Assembly: GCF_020882245.1 (NCBI RefSeq) | Contig: NC_083597.1 | Coordinates: 15,782,581-15,846,580, forward strand | Length of the DNA stretch: 64,000 nucleotides | DNA from: Rhopalosiphum padi | Taxonomy: Eukaryota; Arthropoda; Insecta; Hemiptera; Aphididae | Direction of reading: 5' to 3' | Shown here: one piece after another, positions 48,401-63,600 of the stretch | Layout of the letters: every line of letters begins with the position of its first letter | Position numbering within the stretch: the first letter of the stretch is position 1 | Notes under the pieces: generated by a model | What the model saw: the letters and a program-made list of their open reading frames with translations, nothing else | Database searches by the model: none | What the model was told of the DNA's origin: nothing | Program-made: the position numbers and the translations under genes

Positions 48401-51400
48401 CATGTATATTTAATTGTGTGTAACTTAAATATCAGCACAATATATTGTCCTGTTCTAATATAACGTGAGATTATTTTAGTGAAGTAAAAAAACCATCAAT
48501 GTATCGACTGTATCTAGTGTTTTCCCAATATTACCCACATATTATAATATGTAGATTTAAGTATTATCTGTACTAACTGCATCTGATCTAGTGGAATATA
48601 AAGTGATAAAAAAACAAATAGTTTTTAAATAAACATTTGTATTATTATTATTATTTTTTAATGAAATGAAAAGATTTAAGTAGAAGTTGAAAGTAAATTA
48701 TTATATAATTTTAAAATATCTAACAATCTAGAACCTAGAAGCTCAGTTTTTAAATAAATCCAGTGCCTAATTCTATATTTATTTTTATTTTCTTACAATA
48801 ATAATCTAAATATTATTTTAATTGTACTGGATACCAAACTATTTAAAATACCGATAATTTGAAGTCAATATTTTTAGTTTTTCTGTTGTTTTTTACCATA
48901 GTTATAATTATTTAGTTAATAATTTTAATTTTAAAAATGCTTATCGCTTATGGTTACTTTAAACTTAAAGGTAAAAAAGTATGTTTCACTTGGAGCTTAT
49001 AATATTCACTTTAAAACTTAGTTAAAACAATAAAAAAATAATAATTTTTGGTAATATAAATAATTTGAATTACCTAATTTAATAACTTTAAAATATTTTT
49101 TAATGAAACATTCAATACAAATAAGTTTTATGTTTAGAATATTTTAAATGGAGAACTTTAGTAGCTTCACAGTATATTTCATATTGGAACTTTTTAATAT
49201 AACTGAATAAAATTATCATTTCATAAAATAAAACTTTGTATTAAAGATTTTATTGGATAAAATTCTAAGTTACAAATATTACGTTTTTATACAATGTTTT
49301 CATTAGTGAACCATTGTTTTAATTACACAAATATAAAACAAAATACTTGACCTTTGCTTTAACTGACATTTATACGTTTAAACCTCGACATAATAATAAT
49401 ATTGTCATTACGTTACGATCCATGACATTTTGTCAGTGAATTTGATGTAATATTTTGCCTTAATAACGATATATTAGACAAATTATTATTTTATTGTGAA
49501 TTGTTATGTTCATAAATAAACTTGCTAAACTTGGTTTACAATACATTTATTCATGGATGATTTTTTAAGTGTTTAAAAGTAAAATGTATAGGTACAACTT
49601 CAGAATAGATTAAATCAGAATAAAAACTGATAACGGAATGCACAGCTATTACAGCCACCAAAATTATAGTCAGCCATATTAAAAATGCTTATCAGTTCGT
49701 TGGTATTGACCAGTATTTTTATAAGAAATATTTAAATAACCATAAAAACCACAAATTTGCCAAAAACGTATTTTGTGGTCGAATGATGGGAACAATAAAC
49801 ACACATTAGAGATGGTTAGTTCGAGAGGGGGTTGATTCTAAGAGCTGAAACTGTTTAATTTTTTTAATTCTTTTACAGAACGGGTTAGAATACGTTCAGT
49901 TATAGGCAATTTCAATCTGGTGGACTAAAATGTCGGTGGCCAGAGATTTCATTCTGACTTAATCTATTATGTAGTACAACTCTATAAATCTTTAGTTTTT
50001 GTTATATATTACAAAAATACATAATGATAATATTATAATAATTGTATGTTATTACATATTCTTATACATACATAATGGAATATTTTCCCCAATGCCCGGG
50101 TGTAGTATAAATAACCAACCTCTGTATGATGTAATTGGTTATAAACATTGAAACTATATAAATAACATATAAAACTTGATTTTTGATTCAATTTAAATTT
50201 TACTTAAGACAAAACATTTTAATAGATTTTAAAGCACGTAATAATATTTTACGCAACATTTATTAAAGTCTAAGGTTTATTGTGAGAATAATTTTTATTT
50301 TTGAGGCTGATTATAGAAAATTGAATGTTTTAAAATATAACTAATATATAAATGGAAAAAAACTATTTGTCCTACGAGTCACGTATTATGGAGTCTTTAG
50401 CCCCGCAGGCCTTAACACGTTTTGTATTTGGCACAGAATAAGGTGAACATTTTAGGCCTAACAAAAAAAATAAATTATCTATTTTTACTTGGTTTCTTTT
50501 TTCTATGTTTAATCATACATTCTAGCGTGTAATAAATTTTATTTTAGGAGGATTATGGATAATAACGCATAATTTAATTAAATAACAAGATTACCATAAG
50601 TGCAATTATGTCATGGTGTTAATCAAATTAACCAGTATTAAAGTAGTTGACGGTCTCTCTACATTGAAACTATATAATAGTAGAATGAATAATATAATCC
50701 TAACTATTTATGATAGTTAAATGTTTATGCTTTAGAAGTGCGGTAAAGCATTCAAGCACTTATTTATAAATCGATTAATCTTAAGACGTCAATATATTCA
50801 TATAAGCGTTAATCAGTCATATACAAGATGATTGAACTTTAAAGTTAATTTATTTGAGTTCAAATATGGTGGAAAATTAAAATAATTCTTGTTTAAGAAA
50901 ATATTAAGTAAATTATAAAACAACACGTAGAACTTCGTGAACTTTGCTGTTTCGTATTTATATCGATGACAACAGATACATGGTTTTCGTTGCATGACGT
51001 ATTTGGAAACGGTGAATACACTTATTTTTCCTTGATTTATCGTCTACGTGCAATAAAATAATATAATGCAATATTGTCGTTTAAAAAGGATTTGGCGTAA
51101 TATCAATTAACCTTGTACGAATATAACACATACAGACTGAAGCGAAATGTCTACTCGCATTTCTCATTTTGTGTTATAGGCACCTATACAATTACAACAT
51201 CTACTGAAGAGTTAATAATTTATAACTATTGCGATTTTCAGTATTACATTTTTTTTTCAATAACATTATTTTTTAATTATAAAAACAATCAATTAAAGTT
51301 ACTGAAAAAAATTGAATTAATATTGCTACTTTCATTAACAATTTAAGTACCTATTAATATCTCATACATAACTAAACTAGTGAATTATTAAAACGTTAAA

Positions 51401-52800
51401 AGTAAGTTTTGTAATTTTATAATATAATTACGCTTAATTACGTAATTAAAGTCATTTGTCTATTAATTGAGAAAAATTAATATTTGTTTTGCTATAGTGA
51501 TGATCCCGTAACAGATTATATAGCGACAATAAAATATGTTACGTCAATGTCATATTATAAATTACAACGAACTGCTTGTGTGTAATATGTTTAGCTAACT
51601 CGTGACGGTGGAAAAAAGAAAACAGTGGTATTATTATTTGATAGAAATAGCGTATGTGGAATTTAATAATAATTTCTACTATTTACTATACATTCTTTGG
51701 TGGAAAAATTCTTTGGAGAAATGGTTCAACAAACTTATTTTTCATCGGTTTAAAAGGAAAACACCAGATAATTCGCATCTGATGTATATAGTTGGTTTCA
51801 AGTATAAATTTAAATTCAATGATTAGTCATTGTATATGAAAATACTATCTTGAACAAATAAAACTGATAGAAAATGTTTTTTTCAATTGTTTTATTCATT
51901 TAATTTTTTTCAAAAACATTGCTTATTATACTCGTATTGTACATTAATTTAATGCCAAAATACTATAATAAATCTTACGGTGTGAATAGGTAGGCAAATA
52001 CTATCTATAAAAAGTTGAACATTTGAACTATCTGTATAAATATAAAATAGCTCGAAAAGACACAGTTTATATTTTAAATGTTTCTTTCTGAATATTACAA
52101 TATAATATAAAAAAAATATACACAATATTGTCATTCCTCCAGTGTTTTTCCAATTTATTAAGAGCATTTCTTAGAAATTAATATTTTCACCTAGTATCTA
52201 GCCTTATTTCTAAAGTATCAATTAAATCAAATTTTCCATAATAAACCATTCTTAAAATTTAAGATTAATCCAATTCTAAATTGTGAAAGTAGACACAAAA
52301 TTAATTGGCTCAAAATTAAAAATACTATTAGTCCACATTACGAGTAAATAACTCCGCATTAATATAGTAATAATATAGAATATACCTTATATACGGTGAT
52401 GGAAACATCATAACATTATTATTATTTTATTAATAAAAATAACGAATACTGATTTTATTGACTACTCTTGTTTTTCACGTTTTTGTCACGTCCGGTATTA
52501 TATTTCTGTAGTTATAAATTATAGTATCGTTGACAGACGTCGTCCAATAAGAGAGTGTTTTATTAATAATAGATATTTACAGAACTAACGAACAGAATAC
52601 TATATCAGGCACTTACATGCGAGCGATTTATTTGTATTTGACCAGTCGGTTTTTGCCAATAATAACCCCGCTCGCTGACGACGTACCTCGTTATTAAATA
52701 ATATCGTATCTCATATAATACTCGGTGAAGATATTACGTTATTTTCGAGGCATATATATTCTCCCGAGTTGATCTAACTTACCAACTATTCTTGGTAAAA
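39411..52800. other. No gene seen (13 kb)
   Basis: AT-rich. A repeat-like segment at about 41859-42005 has a near-duplicate ACTCTCGTTTT...TTTCTTT at each end. A 9-bp tandem (TTTATATAT)n lies near 47710-47740. Around 45760-45945 a short open stretch on the plus strand has no identifiable family. Confidence 0.45.
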
Positions 52801-53530
52801 TTCGTGCAAGAAGAGTAATAGGTGTTCAAAACACCCTACCGTACATTTACTCTCGAAAATTTCAAAAAGAAAATATTGGTTCGTTAGAAGCTATCGAGAT
52901 ATTTTAAGCTGTGAAATCGATTTTGAAGATTGTTTTAATGGCGCGATGATCAATACGTCGTGTTCTAAACAAATCTCAATTTTGCTCTCTGTACGTGCAT
53001 ATAGAACCCTATCTGTCGAAAAATCGATCTTTACGTGCCGGGGGGGGGGGAATGGGGGTGGCTGAAAAACGACGATGTGGTTGTAGAAACGATTTATGCG
53101 CTTCACACATAGATTCTGCGGACGTTGGGGAAAAATAAAAATCAGACGCCTCTTTCCAGCGACATGCTAGTTTATGCGTGGTGATGGTATAAACGGCCAG
53201 CCGACGGTAGATTTGTATTCTGATACCGTGTAGCCATATATATATATATATATACACACAACGTGTTTGCACGCACAAAAACACACATTTTCATAGGTAC
53301 GTTTTATAGTCTCAGGTAGGTAGGTTATACGACGCGATGTGCGTGTGCGTTCTATTCCCAAATGGTGGTAGTGTAGACGGTACCCGAAAATACGAAAAAA
53401 ATATATAATAAAATAAATAAATAAAAAAGAAATAAGAAGACGACAAAAGGTACAAAAGGACAAACCGTATTCATGAAAGAAGTGAAGAAGACGAGGTATA
53501 GTCGAAGTGGCGGCGGCGGCGGTGGAGGTT

Positions 53531-53640
53531 ATAGTAGTAGTACGCGAATACTAGTACACCAGTAGTAGTATTAGTAGTAGTTTTAGTAGTAGTGATAGTA
53601 CAGTTGTAGTAGTAGTGGTGTAGTAGTGGTAGAGGTGGTG
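53531..53640. repeat. Imperfect (AGT)n tract
   Basis: Repeated TAGTAG/GTAGTA words with interruptions over about 110 bp, inside the GC-richer block. Confidence 0.85.
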
Positions 53641-53992
53641 ATGTCGGCAGCTGGAAGTCTGAGGGGAGGGTACACGGTTACGAACGGTGTGCAACGGTCG
53701 GGGGTCGGCGGGAGGGGGGGATGCAAGGGTGGCACGCGGGGAAACAAGCCCGGACGACGCCCTTGCCACGCGAATGTATGAGCGCGTGCGCGAGTGTGTG
53801 TGTGTGTATATATATGTATGTATGAGTTGGTCTGCGAATGTGTGTGTGCATTCGTTTGTGTACGTGTGTGTGTGTGTGTGTATATTCGTTTGTGTATATG
53901 TGTGTAGTCGTGATCGATACGGCGGCGTCGAGGCGCCTGGCCCATACCACTACTACCATAAAACGTCAGGTCAATATAAGAGTTTTAAATGG

Positions 53993-54160
53993 GATGTATA
54001 TGTATGTATGTGTGTGTATATGTGTATATGTGTGTGTGTGTGTATGTGTATATGTGTGTGTGTGTGTATGTATGTGTATATGCGTGTGTGTATGTGTGCG
54101 TGTAGGTGTGTTTGTGTGCGTGTGTGTGTGTATGTGTTCGTGTAGGTGTGTTTGTGTGAA
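53993..54160. repeat. (TG)n/(TATG)n compound microsatellite
   Basis: About 165 bp of alternating TG, TATG and TGCG words; shorter TG runs lie at 53793-53812 and 53862-53882. Frames across it give Cys-Val repeats on one strand and Thr-His on the other and are not genes. Confidence 0.92.
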
Positions 54161-54780
54161 AGAGAGTGATTTTTGATAATTTTACGTTGAATTAGGTTTT
54201 CACGGCGACACTGTGTTCTATAAGGCGGCGCACTTGCGGTGTATAATATAGTAATAATAATAATAATAATAATATATAAATTTATTCGCGACGTGGGTGC
54301 CACATAGTATATAATATGCCGTGTGTGACATTGTGCGCGCCGAAGCTGTGTGAGGGACACTTTTATCGCGAATATATTATACGACACTCTGGAAATAGGG
54401 CATAACATCGAAAGTATAATATCCACGTGTATTTATGCTATCAAAACAATAGACTGACCCGCGGTGCGCGGACACGGGAAATAAAAATATTGTTTAAACC
54501 CGCTGCGGGAGTGTACATAATATAATAGGACCTATCGCCACCGCCAAACAATGGTGTGCAGCTTCAATAGATACGATATATTATAATGTATACGATCAGC
54601 GTAACAATATATTATACAATATTATATTATAAAGTATTAATAATAAAATTGTATATATTTTTGTCTCCTCCCCCTACGCGCGTTTTTTTTTTTGTCACAC
54701 GTGCAAATAGACGACACGAATTTAGCTCAACCACCCGACCACCGGGTATACCGCCACCACCAACGATTAGATGACATTTT

Positions 54781-57700
54781 CACATTCGCGAGTCACAATG
54801 ATAACGTGGATTTTTACAAACGGGCCTTTTTACGACCATAATATCGTCCACTCACCCTTTATTAAAATCACATCATCATTCGTTTTTCAATCACCGCGGT
54901 TTTATATAAACGAACCCTTTTTACGTCTATATAGGTATTTTGTTTGTTTTTCGACAAAACTCTGTATTATACTTATCTTTGTGAAATTCCATCGAACCGG
55001 TAAAGTCAAAACTATATTTCAGAATATTATTTCTTACCCGCCTGACAACTATAACAATTAGCTACAGGAGAAAAACTCGATAAGGGAAATTGTTTTTATT
55101 TTTATCTTTAATTCTTCTTCGAATACGCATTGTGGCAACTAGCACAATAATATTGTAATGATTAAAATATGTAAAATACTAAATAGGAAAACTTATCGGG
55201 TTTACATTACGTGTCAGTGACTATAAATCATTAATAACTTTTTCACGTCCAGTGTTTACCAAACAGTGTTTGAAATAAAACGTTCGATAATAGGTGTTAA
55301 TTTAATTCCGTAATAATTTAACAATACGAATCAATATTCATTCTAACATCGTTCATTTTTATTTTGAAAAAGATCTTTCAAAAAGATCCGTAAAATTATT
55401 CGTAAATATACGAGTGTATATTATATTGTGTAAAGAAAATTAACTATAATAATTTTCATTTTATTTCATTTAATTTGAAATCGTCTAAGATTTTTTAAAT
55501 GTTATGCTTAATTTTCAATACGGGTCTAAACTCTAAATGTATTGAAAATTAAGTGTACAATCAAGTATTAACTAAATAATTATTGTAATAGTAACTGAAT
55601 AATTGTATGATAATTATAATATGAATCCCAAATAATTAAAAATAATAATAATAAGACATATGATTTTTTTACGATTATATGTATATAATAATTTATTATA
55701 GCTTAGATTTCTTGTTTTAATTATATTATATATTATATGGCTATCATATCTGTATAACTTAAGTATAAACCAGAGGACGGAGTAGACTTAAAAATTAATT
55801 ATAGTATGAATCTCATATTATGGCAAACAATATGCTGTGACTAATTGTAAAAATATATTATACTACTTATACTCAACCAATAGAAATTTCAATTTACAAG
55901 CAGTTTGGATTTTTTAAGCTTCAGGGTATGCATATGGATAAATCTATGACATGAGCTACTCGGCGGCCAAATTCGCAGGGGCCAACCGGAGCAGATCAAT
56001 ATTTTTGAGAGTCATAAACTTCAACGGGCGAGTCCATGTACTACTACGTTGAAAATAGAGTACGGAATTCCAAATGTTCACTATAGTTCTTGAATAGTTA
56101 AAAGCAGCAACAAAAAAATTATTTATTTTTATTTTCTATGTTTATAGCTGACGAGGAACATTTAATATTTATCTTCAATATCAACAAAGTGAATATTTTT
56201 TATTAAAAAATTAAAGTATTCTTCGTCGAATTAAAACTATTTATCTTATCATAGATAATAATATGGTGTAACAGAAAATTCTCGGTATGGAAATTTTTAT
56301 TGTAATATTTTGTTGATATTCCTCAATATTTTTTTATAAATCTATAATTAGTAGATAGTTATCTCATACTTATTAACTACAACCCAACTTCTTGCATTGA
56401 AATTTCTCATGATAATAATATTAGTTTTATAATTAAAAATGTCAAACTTACATAATACAAATTTGCAATTAAATTATTTATATTGATAACTATTTAAATT
56501 AATATAACCTTGATTAACTATGTCTTCGATAACGATGACTTTAAACCGTTAAATGAAACTTATGACTGAAATCCCCGAACAAAAATACTGTCCAAAAAAC
56601 AAAAAAAATACTTGAATAAAAATTAATTTAATTTGTTTTACAAGATTTGTTGGTAAATAGATTCTATCATTACTACATTATAATTAAGATACTAAATTAA
56701 AGGCAAATACCGCAGGATGGTAGTACCGTAAAAAATAAATCGTTATTTATTTAAATAAAAAAATCTATTGCCTCTATATCATTTATATTAGGATTTTCAT
56801 ATAATTTAATATTATGTACCTACTTATATAAAATATACTAATATGATAATCGTGAATATATGTATTTAAGGGAATTTGTATGATACATTGAAAATATAGT
56901 TATGATGGAATAAAACAGAATAAAACATTTACACTCCAAAGATAGTAGGTAACCCATGTTTGGTGCGATAAACAATCAAAATTGATCGTTTCCTGTATAC
57001 GTGCACGTTTCCGGACATGCAAAACACTAAATTTATTTTAGTAGTTTTTAATCAGACGAACGGGGTTTTTTTAAATTAAAATAATAAATATAGTATATGA
57101 ACATGATATTATAATCAAAAAAATGTTTAACTTGTAAGAGATATGTACAAAAAAAACTCTATATTGCACGTTGATAAAACAATGCTGTAAAAAAAAAATA
57201 AAAATAATAAGGATTATGTAAATTCAGTTGTATACATTTATGTTGGCTAGTGCAGGTAATGTTCAGTAAAATGTTCAGAAGTTTCTATTTATATCTTATG
57301 GATACTCAAAATAATGATAATTTATTTGGAAATGTTTTAAAAAGTGTAACAATTCGAGTTCATATCGATATTGTATCTTTATGTGAGTACTGTAAATGGT
57401 TTTTTTATGGGATTGTTTTATTATTTGTTTAAATTCATCGTTTTGTTTTAATAATAATTTAAGCATTACAATATAAACAATATTAATAATGATAGTTTCT
57501 TATTTATAATACAACAATACAAAATAAAATATTATAGTTGTAGATTACTCACGGAAATTCCATTATTTAAATTTATATTTCAATATTTTTATGAAACAAC
57601 TATTATACATAGATAATATTCATAATATATTATTCTTATATCATAGATAGTACATTGTATTACTTTAATAATATTAAGTGATTAATAAATGCTTATCACT

Positions 57701-58839
57701 TGGTATGAATTATTGTTAATTTTAAATTAACTGAATTATAATTAGGATATGTATTTCACTGTAATCCGTATACAAGAAGTTGAAAAAAATGTATTCATTC
57801 TTAGAGTTCTAGTTAAAAATATTTTTTTATTCGTGCAATATATCCAACATCAAAATTATATGTTACAAATATAATATAGCGATGATTATACATACGAATC
57901 ATATGTGTACTCAGTAATTTTTACGTTTGAAATATATAATTTACTATTGGTATATATTTATACTATACAGTCTTACAAAAATATTTTCCTAAATTATTTA
58001 CTTAGTCAAATTTTAAACAGCATTACAACAGGTTAGTGCATATTGTAATAATAGATAGATAATATTTTATTAAAATAAAAAAATTGTAGATGAACATTTT
58101 TTTTTTGTACTTAACATGGCACTAATTCTGAACAATGATTGTTAAGATTTACTATTATACTATAAATATTAAATACATTATGTTTGACATAGAAATATGC
58201 ACACTACAAAATAGTGAATAAAAATAAATATAATTTTAAATAATTTCTAATTTAAAATTAATTACACACAATAAATTTTATATTAGAAATTTATTTTGTT
58301 GCATTTTCAATAATACTCTTCAGTACAGAAGATAGTACGTACAAATTACAATTAACAAAAAGCGTATACGCCAGTCATACTGTTTTTTATTTGGGCGTTT
58401 CCTTGTAATCAAACTTGCGTGCCATATAAATATGTGTGATAGTATGTATGTATATACTAATGCCTTAATTATTATTATTTTTTTAATGAATCGAGATACT
58501 CCATTAAATTAATGTCAAAGGTTAGCTACCTTTAGTTATTGAAGTTCTGTTTGTCAAAATTCAAAACTAGTAAAATAATTTAAGGTAATTAAATATGCCA
58601 TAATTTAGTTAAGGAAAATATATTATATTAACTCCTACCATAAAAAGTTTTAGTTAATTAAGTAAAATCAATAATTAGATAAAAAAATAATAATAAATTG
58701 TAACTACAGAGAATTAGTATACCACAATGATCAATTTAACGCCGTTTACTAATTTCAATTTTACATTTATAATATTAAAAATAAATAAATAACAATAATA
58801 GAAAAACTATATAAATAAGAATAATTTTCTCTTTTGAAT
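54781..58839. other. No gene seen
   Basis: AT-rich. A short GC-richer patch at 55950-56045 (GCCAAATTCGCAGGGGCC) stands out and may be a transposon remnant. No supportable coding frame. Confidence 0.45.
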
Positions 58840-60020
58840 TGATCCATGATCGTGTTAAATTTACAATAATGTGTGTGTCCTTTTTTTCTGTATAAAAAAT
58901 TATAATTTAAATAAGTCGGGGTATTGCCAGTGAGCAGCTTTTCCACCCAAGTTGTCTATCTTATAAATCGAATACTGTATCATAACTTAGGTATTCTCAT
59001 TATACTAAAATTGTATATATTGTATAAATCCAATGAAAAAAAAAAATTTAATTAAATTTTAATCTTCAATTTTTGGAGTAGGATTCAGTGCTTTTTGATA
59101 GAAAATGATGTATATTTCGGATTTTTTGAGGTCAAAACTGAAAAATGCACTGTATTTTTTTTTAATAATCGAGCAAAACTAAAAATAAAATTAAAAAAAA
59201 ACTATTGAGTATTTATGATATACTATAACTTTTGATAATGTCAATTTCGTTATTATGTTGTAATTCAAAAACAAATAACTGTAAATATGTACTTACTATT
59301 TTCACAAAATATTATCAATTGAAAAGTTCTAAAATTGAACGGTTTTAAAAATATTTTGGTATTTTTTTGGGTAGACATTTGAAAATTTAAATTAAATTTT
59401 TATATTTTTTATTTTTACATAAAAATTACATAGAAAAGTAAAAATTATTAAAAATATATATTATTATGTACATATTCTTGTTTATCAACATTTTAAGTTA
59501 TTTTTTTACGATATTTAAATATATTTTAGTTGTTTTGTTGCTTGTCAAAACAAAAAAATAAAAATAATATCTTTCTCAGGGATTTAAAACTTTTTAATAT
59601 TTTGTTTATTATTATTTACTGTACACAACGAAAATATTTCAAAGTATTTAGATTAATTTTACGTCACGAACCTTTTCACACTGCTGACCTAGCTGTACAT
59701 CACTATTGACTTATACATTATAATAACAACCGGTATTATTATATTAAATAATATATTTGTTATTATTATATAAAATTTCATGCGATTTATATTTGCAAAA
59801 ATAGCAAGTTAAGCAACCATATTATTGATTTAAAAAAAACTATCAATAAATATACAATAAAGTATTATTGTAATAAATATAGGCTGACAGACTCTCCTTA
59901 AAATTGTTTGTCATTTATTGAATTAAGATTTAACATAATTGTCATCCATTACATCCTATAGGTACTCAATGACGAGGAATACTCGACAACTACCTATTAT
60001 ATACAAAAAAGCGATTACAC
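58840..60020 (+). repeat. Dispersed repeat family, copy 2
   Basis: Landmarks in order: TTTACAATAATGTGTGTG (about 58859-58876), TTGTAATTCAAAAACAAATA (about 59256-59275), GGCTGACAGACTCTCC (59882-59897), then CATCCATTACATCC and TACTCAATGACGAGG. Same orientation as copies 1 and 3. Confidence 0.65.
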
Positions 60021-62589
60021 AGTTTTTTCCAAACTATAAGCTATCAAGTTTATATGATTAATTAATTATTTTGTAGTTAACTATTTAGTAGGTGTATTTA
60101 CTTTAAACACACTATATTATCCCTTTAAATTGCATTAATAAATTATTTAATTCCAACCAATAACCTAACGAAAATATATTTAAATATATTACGAAACATT
60201 TGACTTGATAATAGTATACAATATTATATGCAACAATTTACTTTAGTATAACCATCAGAAAGATTAATAAGTAATCAAATACATAATAATACATAAATAT
60301 TATAATATTTTAATCTTTTATACATTAATGATCGAAGTAAGATTGATTCACTAAAATAAGCTCAAGAATGAGTTATGGTAATTATTTAACGTTGTCGCAT
60401 TATATCTTTAAATTACACTTTTTACGTTTTAATAGTAGTCTTAAATAGTAGGTGATATTTTATACTTACTACTTAAAAGGTGTGTTAACATTACCTTACA
60501 ATAAAAGTATTATAACAAAAACAATTCCAATCGTTCAAAGTCATAATAATACATCGAATAACTACAAGTACTTTGTAATAATATTCATGATAATAATTTA
60601 TTTGAGACGTACAGCTATATAGTTTTGATCATTGTATGTTTGCAGCCGTTTCTTCAGACTATTATACAATGTGGATTACATTAGTATTATTTAGTCTATG
60701 TTTACCTGACCTAAATGTTGTATAATGTCATTTGTTTTTATATTTAAAACAATCGAATACAGTTTTTCTGTAGAAAAATATCATCCATTGTAAGACTAAT
60801 GTAACGTTGACGATTGAAGAAAATTATTAATTAGTTTTTATTTAATTGTTACCTATAGCTGAAGTTGATTATTTTTTTTATATACAACAAAGTAATTTAT
60901 TGCGTTATCGTATTTCGAATTATTGAATTTTTTAGAATTTCGAGTATGTGAAGTGTTTTTAATTATGTCGGTACCAATCAAAAGCTTTCACCGCCATCTG
61001 TTGTGAAAAAAAAGATAATCGGTCAGACAACACAATACATGCAGACGATACGTTATATTCGTATCAGTGTCGATTACGCGTTGACAGCACTCTCTTCTTA
61101 CCCTTCTTATAGCAGTTACCAAAGTCTGTTTGTGCCGCACAAACACATAACCAATAATATTTTTCAAACACTTAAATATAGAATTACATCGATTTTAACA
61201 CCTCCCATTTCACGGAATCATATCTTGTCGGAAAACACTATCAAATTGCAAACACTTGTATAAATAATTGTATTGTCATTTCGTATTTAATACTCAAATT
61301 ATAAAATAATATTGATCAACAATATTATTTAGTCATTGTTATGAAATGTAAATGTATTCACAAAATAAATAATATGTAACAATGCGATATTAGAATTTCA
61401 TATTGTAATTATTATTATTTTTATTGTAATATGAAAGTATAATTGAATAATTTCGTAAGAAAATGTATCTTTATTATTATCACCATGCAATCAACTTATT
61501 GAGATTGAACGATACTCTAAGTTATATAATTTCATCTCTTGAATTTAATTAACAGCAGGTATGATATAATATGTATTAAAATTAATTTCAACTTTACTAT
61601 ACATTGTACTTAATTTATTATAGAACCGTTCATGGAAAATATTTGTTCACGTACATGGTAAATTTTGAAAAGTGAAAAGTGTTCGATTTATTATATAATA
61701 TACATAATATAATAATGTTTCGAAAGTTCTAAAATAGTGTAAAATATAAAAATATAATATAAATTTTAGTGTGGAAATATATTTTATTAGTATTGGATAT
61801 AAAAATAGTTCATGCAAAATAAATGTTACGTTCTAATTAAAATCAAAGAAATCTATTATGTTATCAAATTAAAAATCAACGAAAAAATGAAGTCTCAAAC
61901 TAGCCTACTGGAAGTCACAGTATGGTTAAATAACTAATTGCAATAAATAAAAAAGTTTATTAATATTAATAATTTAAACAAATTTGTACTACTATTAAAC
62001 GTTTTGAAAATTTAAAAAAATATATAACCTTGTATCAAATTAAGATAAAATAAAATAAAAACAATAAGATATTGATTTTTGTGACCAAGTAGGAACCATT
62101 TAGATTAAGATAAACTTTTATTAGTTTGTATTATATGTGCTTTTTTTATCTGAGTTTATCTCAGATTTTCCTAACTTTGATATTTTAAAATATCGATACA
62201 ATATATTTTAAATTCTAAATAACGGGCGTAGAGGTGTATGAGAATGTCTATACTTATAAGGAATCTATAAATAATATAGGTGGATTTGTGCGTCCTACAT
62301 CGAACCATTTCCTTGTATATAATCAACAAGAAATTGTTGCAATGGTTCCTTTGGGCTAAACCTGATTAAAAGTTGTTTTACCAATGCGCAAAACTATGCA
62401 GAATGATTCATTAACCACGTTCACCACTATTTGATTAAATATTGATTTTTTTAATTTAAAGTAATATACCTATTAATTATTTTTAAAATACTTTTTAATT
62501 ATACGATTTGAGGAGTCCTATCGCAACACAATCTTCATTTTTTTCAAATGAGAATCATTATTTTATCCAGTTAATTGTTGTTACTTAGA
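60021..62589. other. No gene seen
   Basis: AT-rich. A modestly GC-richer stretch at 60960-61140 is open on the plus strand (to 61263) but begins without a convincing ATG and shows no family. Confidence 0.45.
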
Positions 62590-63600
62590 TGAATATTTTA
62601 GATTCTATAAGTGGAGCGATAAATTCACTGATTTTACAATGATGTACCTATGATTCGTTTTTGCGTGTCTCTAAACATTTTTGGGGTAAAAATACTTGGA
62701 TTTTCGAAAGTGGGGATGGTATCTAGATCTATAACTATATAACTCTTTTTGAGATATTTATAGACATGACAAATATTCAACATTTTGAAGTTTTTTCCAT
62801 AATTAATGATAAAAAATTATTTACTGTGTCAAAATTCTTGGAAATGAAATACAAGATCACACATAATTTTTTCTTAAATTTTTAAATAAATATTATAAAT
62901 ACATGGGCCAATTTTTTGTATGCATTTAAAGTTAGAATTTTGATGAAATTGCGAAAAATCACAAAACATTGCTAAGAACTTACCTAGTATAGTTCATATT
63001 GAAAAAATGTATTAAGTTAATTGTATTTATTAACATTTTAAGTTCAAATTTTATTGAGATTACTAATTTATAGATAAAAAACGATCGTAATTATTTTATT
63101 ATAATTCAAAAACATTCGTAGGAACTTAAAACTTTTACGTTTACTATAGTATTATAAAATGTACTTTACACAATGACATTTTTGATTTCTTTTAAGATGT
63201 TATTATTTATTTACACTATGATCTATTTTTACTTTTTTATGGTATTACCACAAAAAGACGTTATTAAATTTTGAGCTATATAATATGGCGTATAATATTG
63301 CTTATATATTATAATAGTTGAATACTAATAATATAATACATAATTGCAATATTTTAACAACAAATTGTATCAACCTTACTAATAGTAAAATAAATTACTT
63401 TAATAACTTTATCTAAAAACTATGACGAAATAAACTTAGTGATATGGGCTGGCAGTTCCATCTCCACTAAGAATTGTTTTTCGTATACAATATTTTATCA
63501 TTGAATTCAATTTTAACACACCCATAACAGTGAGTAACTTGATACCGAATGTATAGCAGAGCCGTACTACTGTCTACTATTTTTAAAAATGTTTTTATAC
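62590..63600 (+). repeat. Dispersed repeat family, copy 3
   Basis: Landmarks in order: TAGATTCTATAAGTGGAGCG and TTTTACAATGATG (62600-62645), TTATAATTCAAAAACATTCG (about 63099-63118), GGCTGGCAGTTCCATCTCC (63449-63467), then TTGAATTCAATTTTAACACA. Block spacing is similar to that in copies 1 and 2. Confidence 0.65.

Larger units (their letters stand above)
52800..54780. promoter_or_regulatory. GC/CpG-richer block, candidate distal promoter region
   Basis: The only extended block in the distal 35 kb with frequent CpG, GC-rich words (GGCGGCGGCGGC at 53510-53521, CCGCGGTGCGCGG near 54460) and simple repeats. It is a reasonable place for the transcription start and first 5' UTR exon of H1, or of a gene beyond the window, but no start or splice site can be fixed by eye. 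Confidence 0.3.

Noticed and set aside
53687..54426. Several 90-150 codon open frames on both strands
   Set aside because: They run through TG, AGT and TATG simple repeats and encode Cys/Val or Thr/His repeats; frames open on both strands at once are repeat artefacts.
61003..61263. 86-codon plus-strand frame in a mildly GC-richer patch
   Set aside because: No ATG at its head, no family, no splice support; described only as part of a gene-free stretch.
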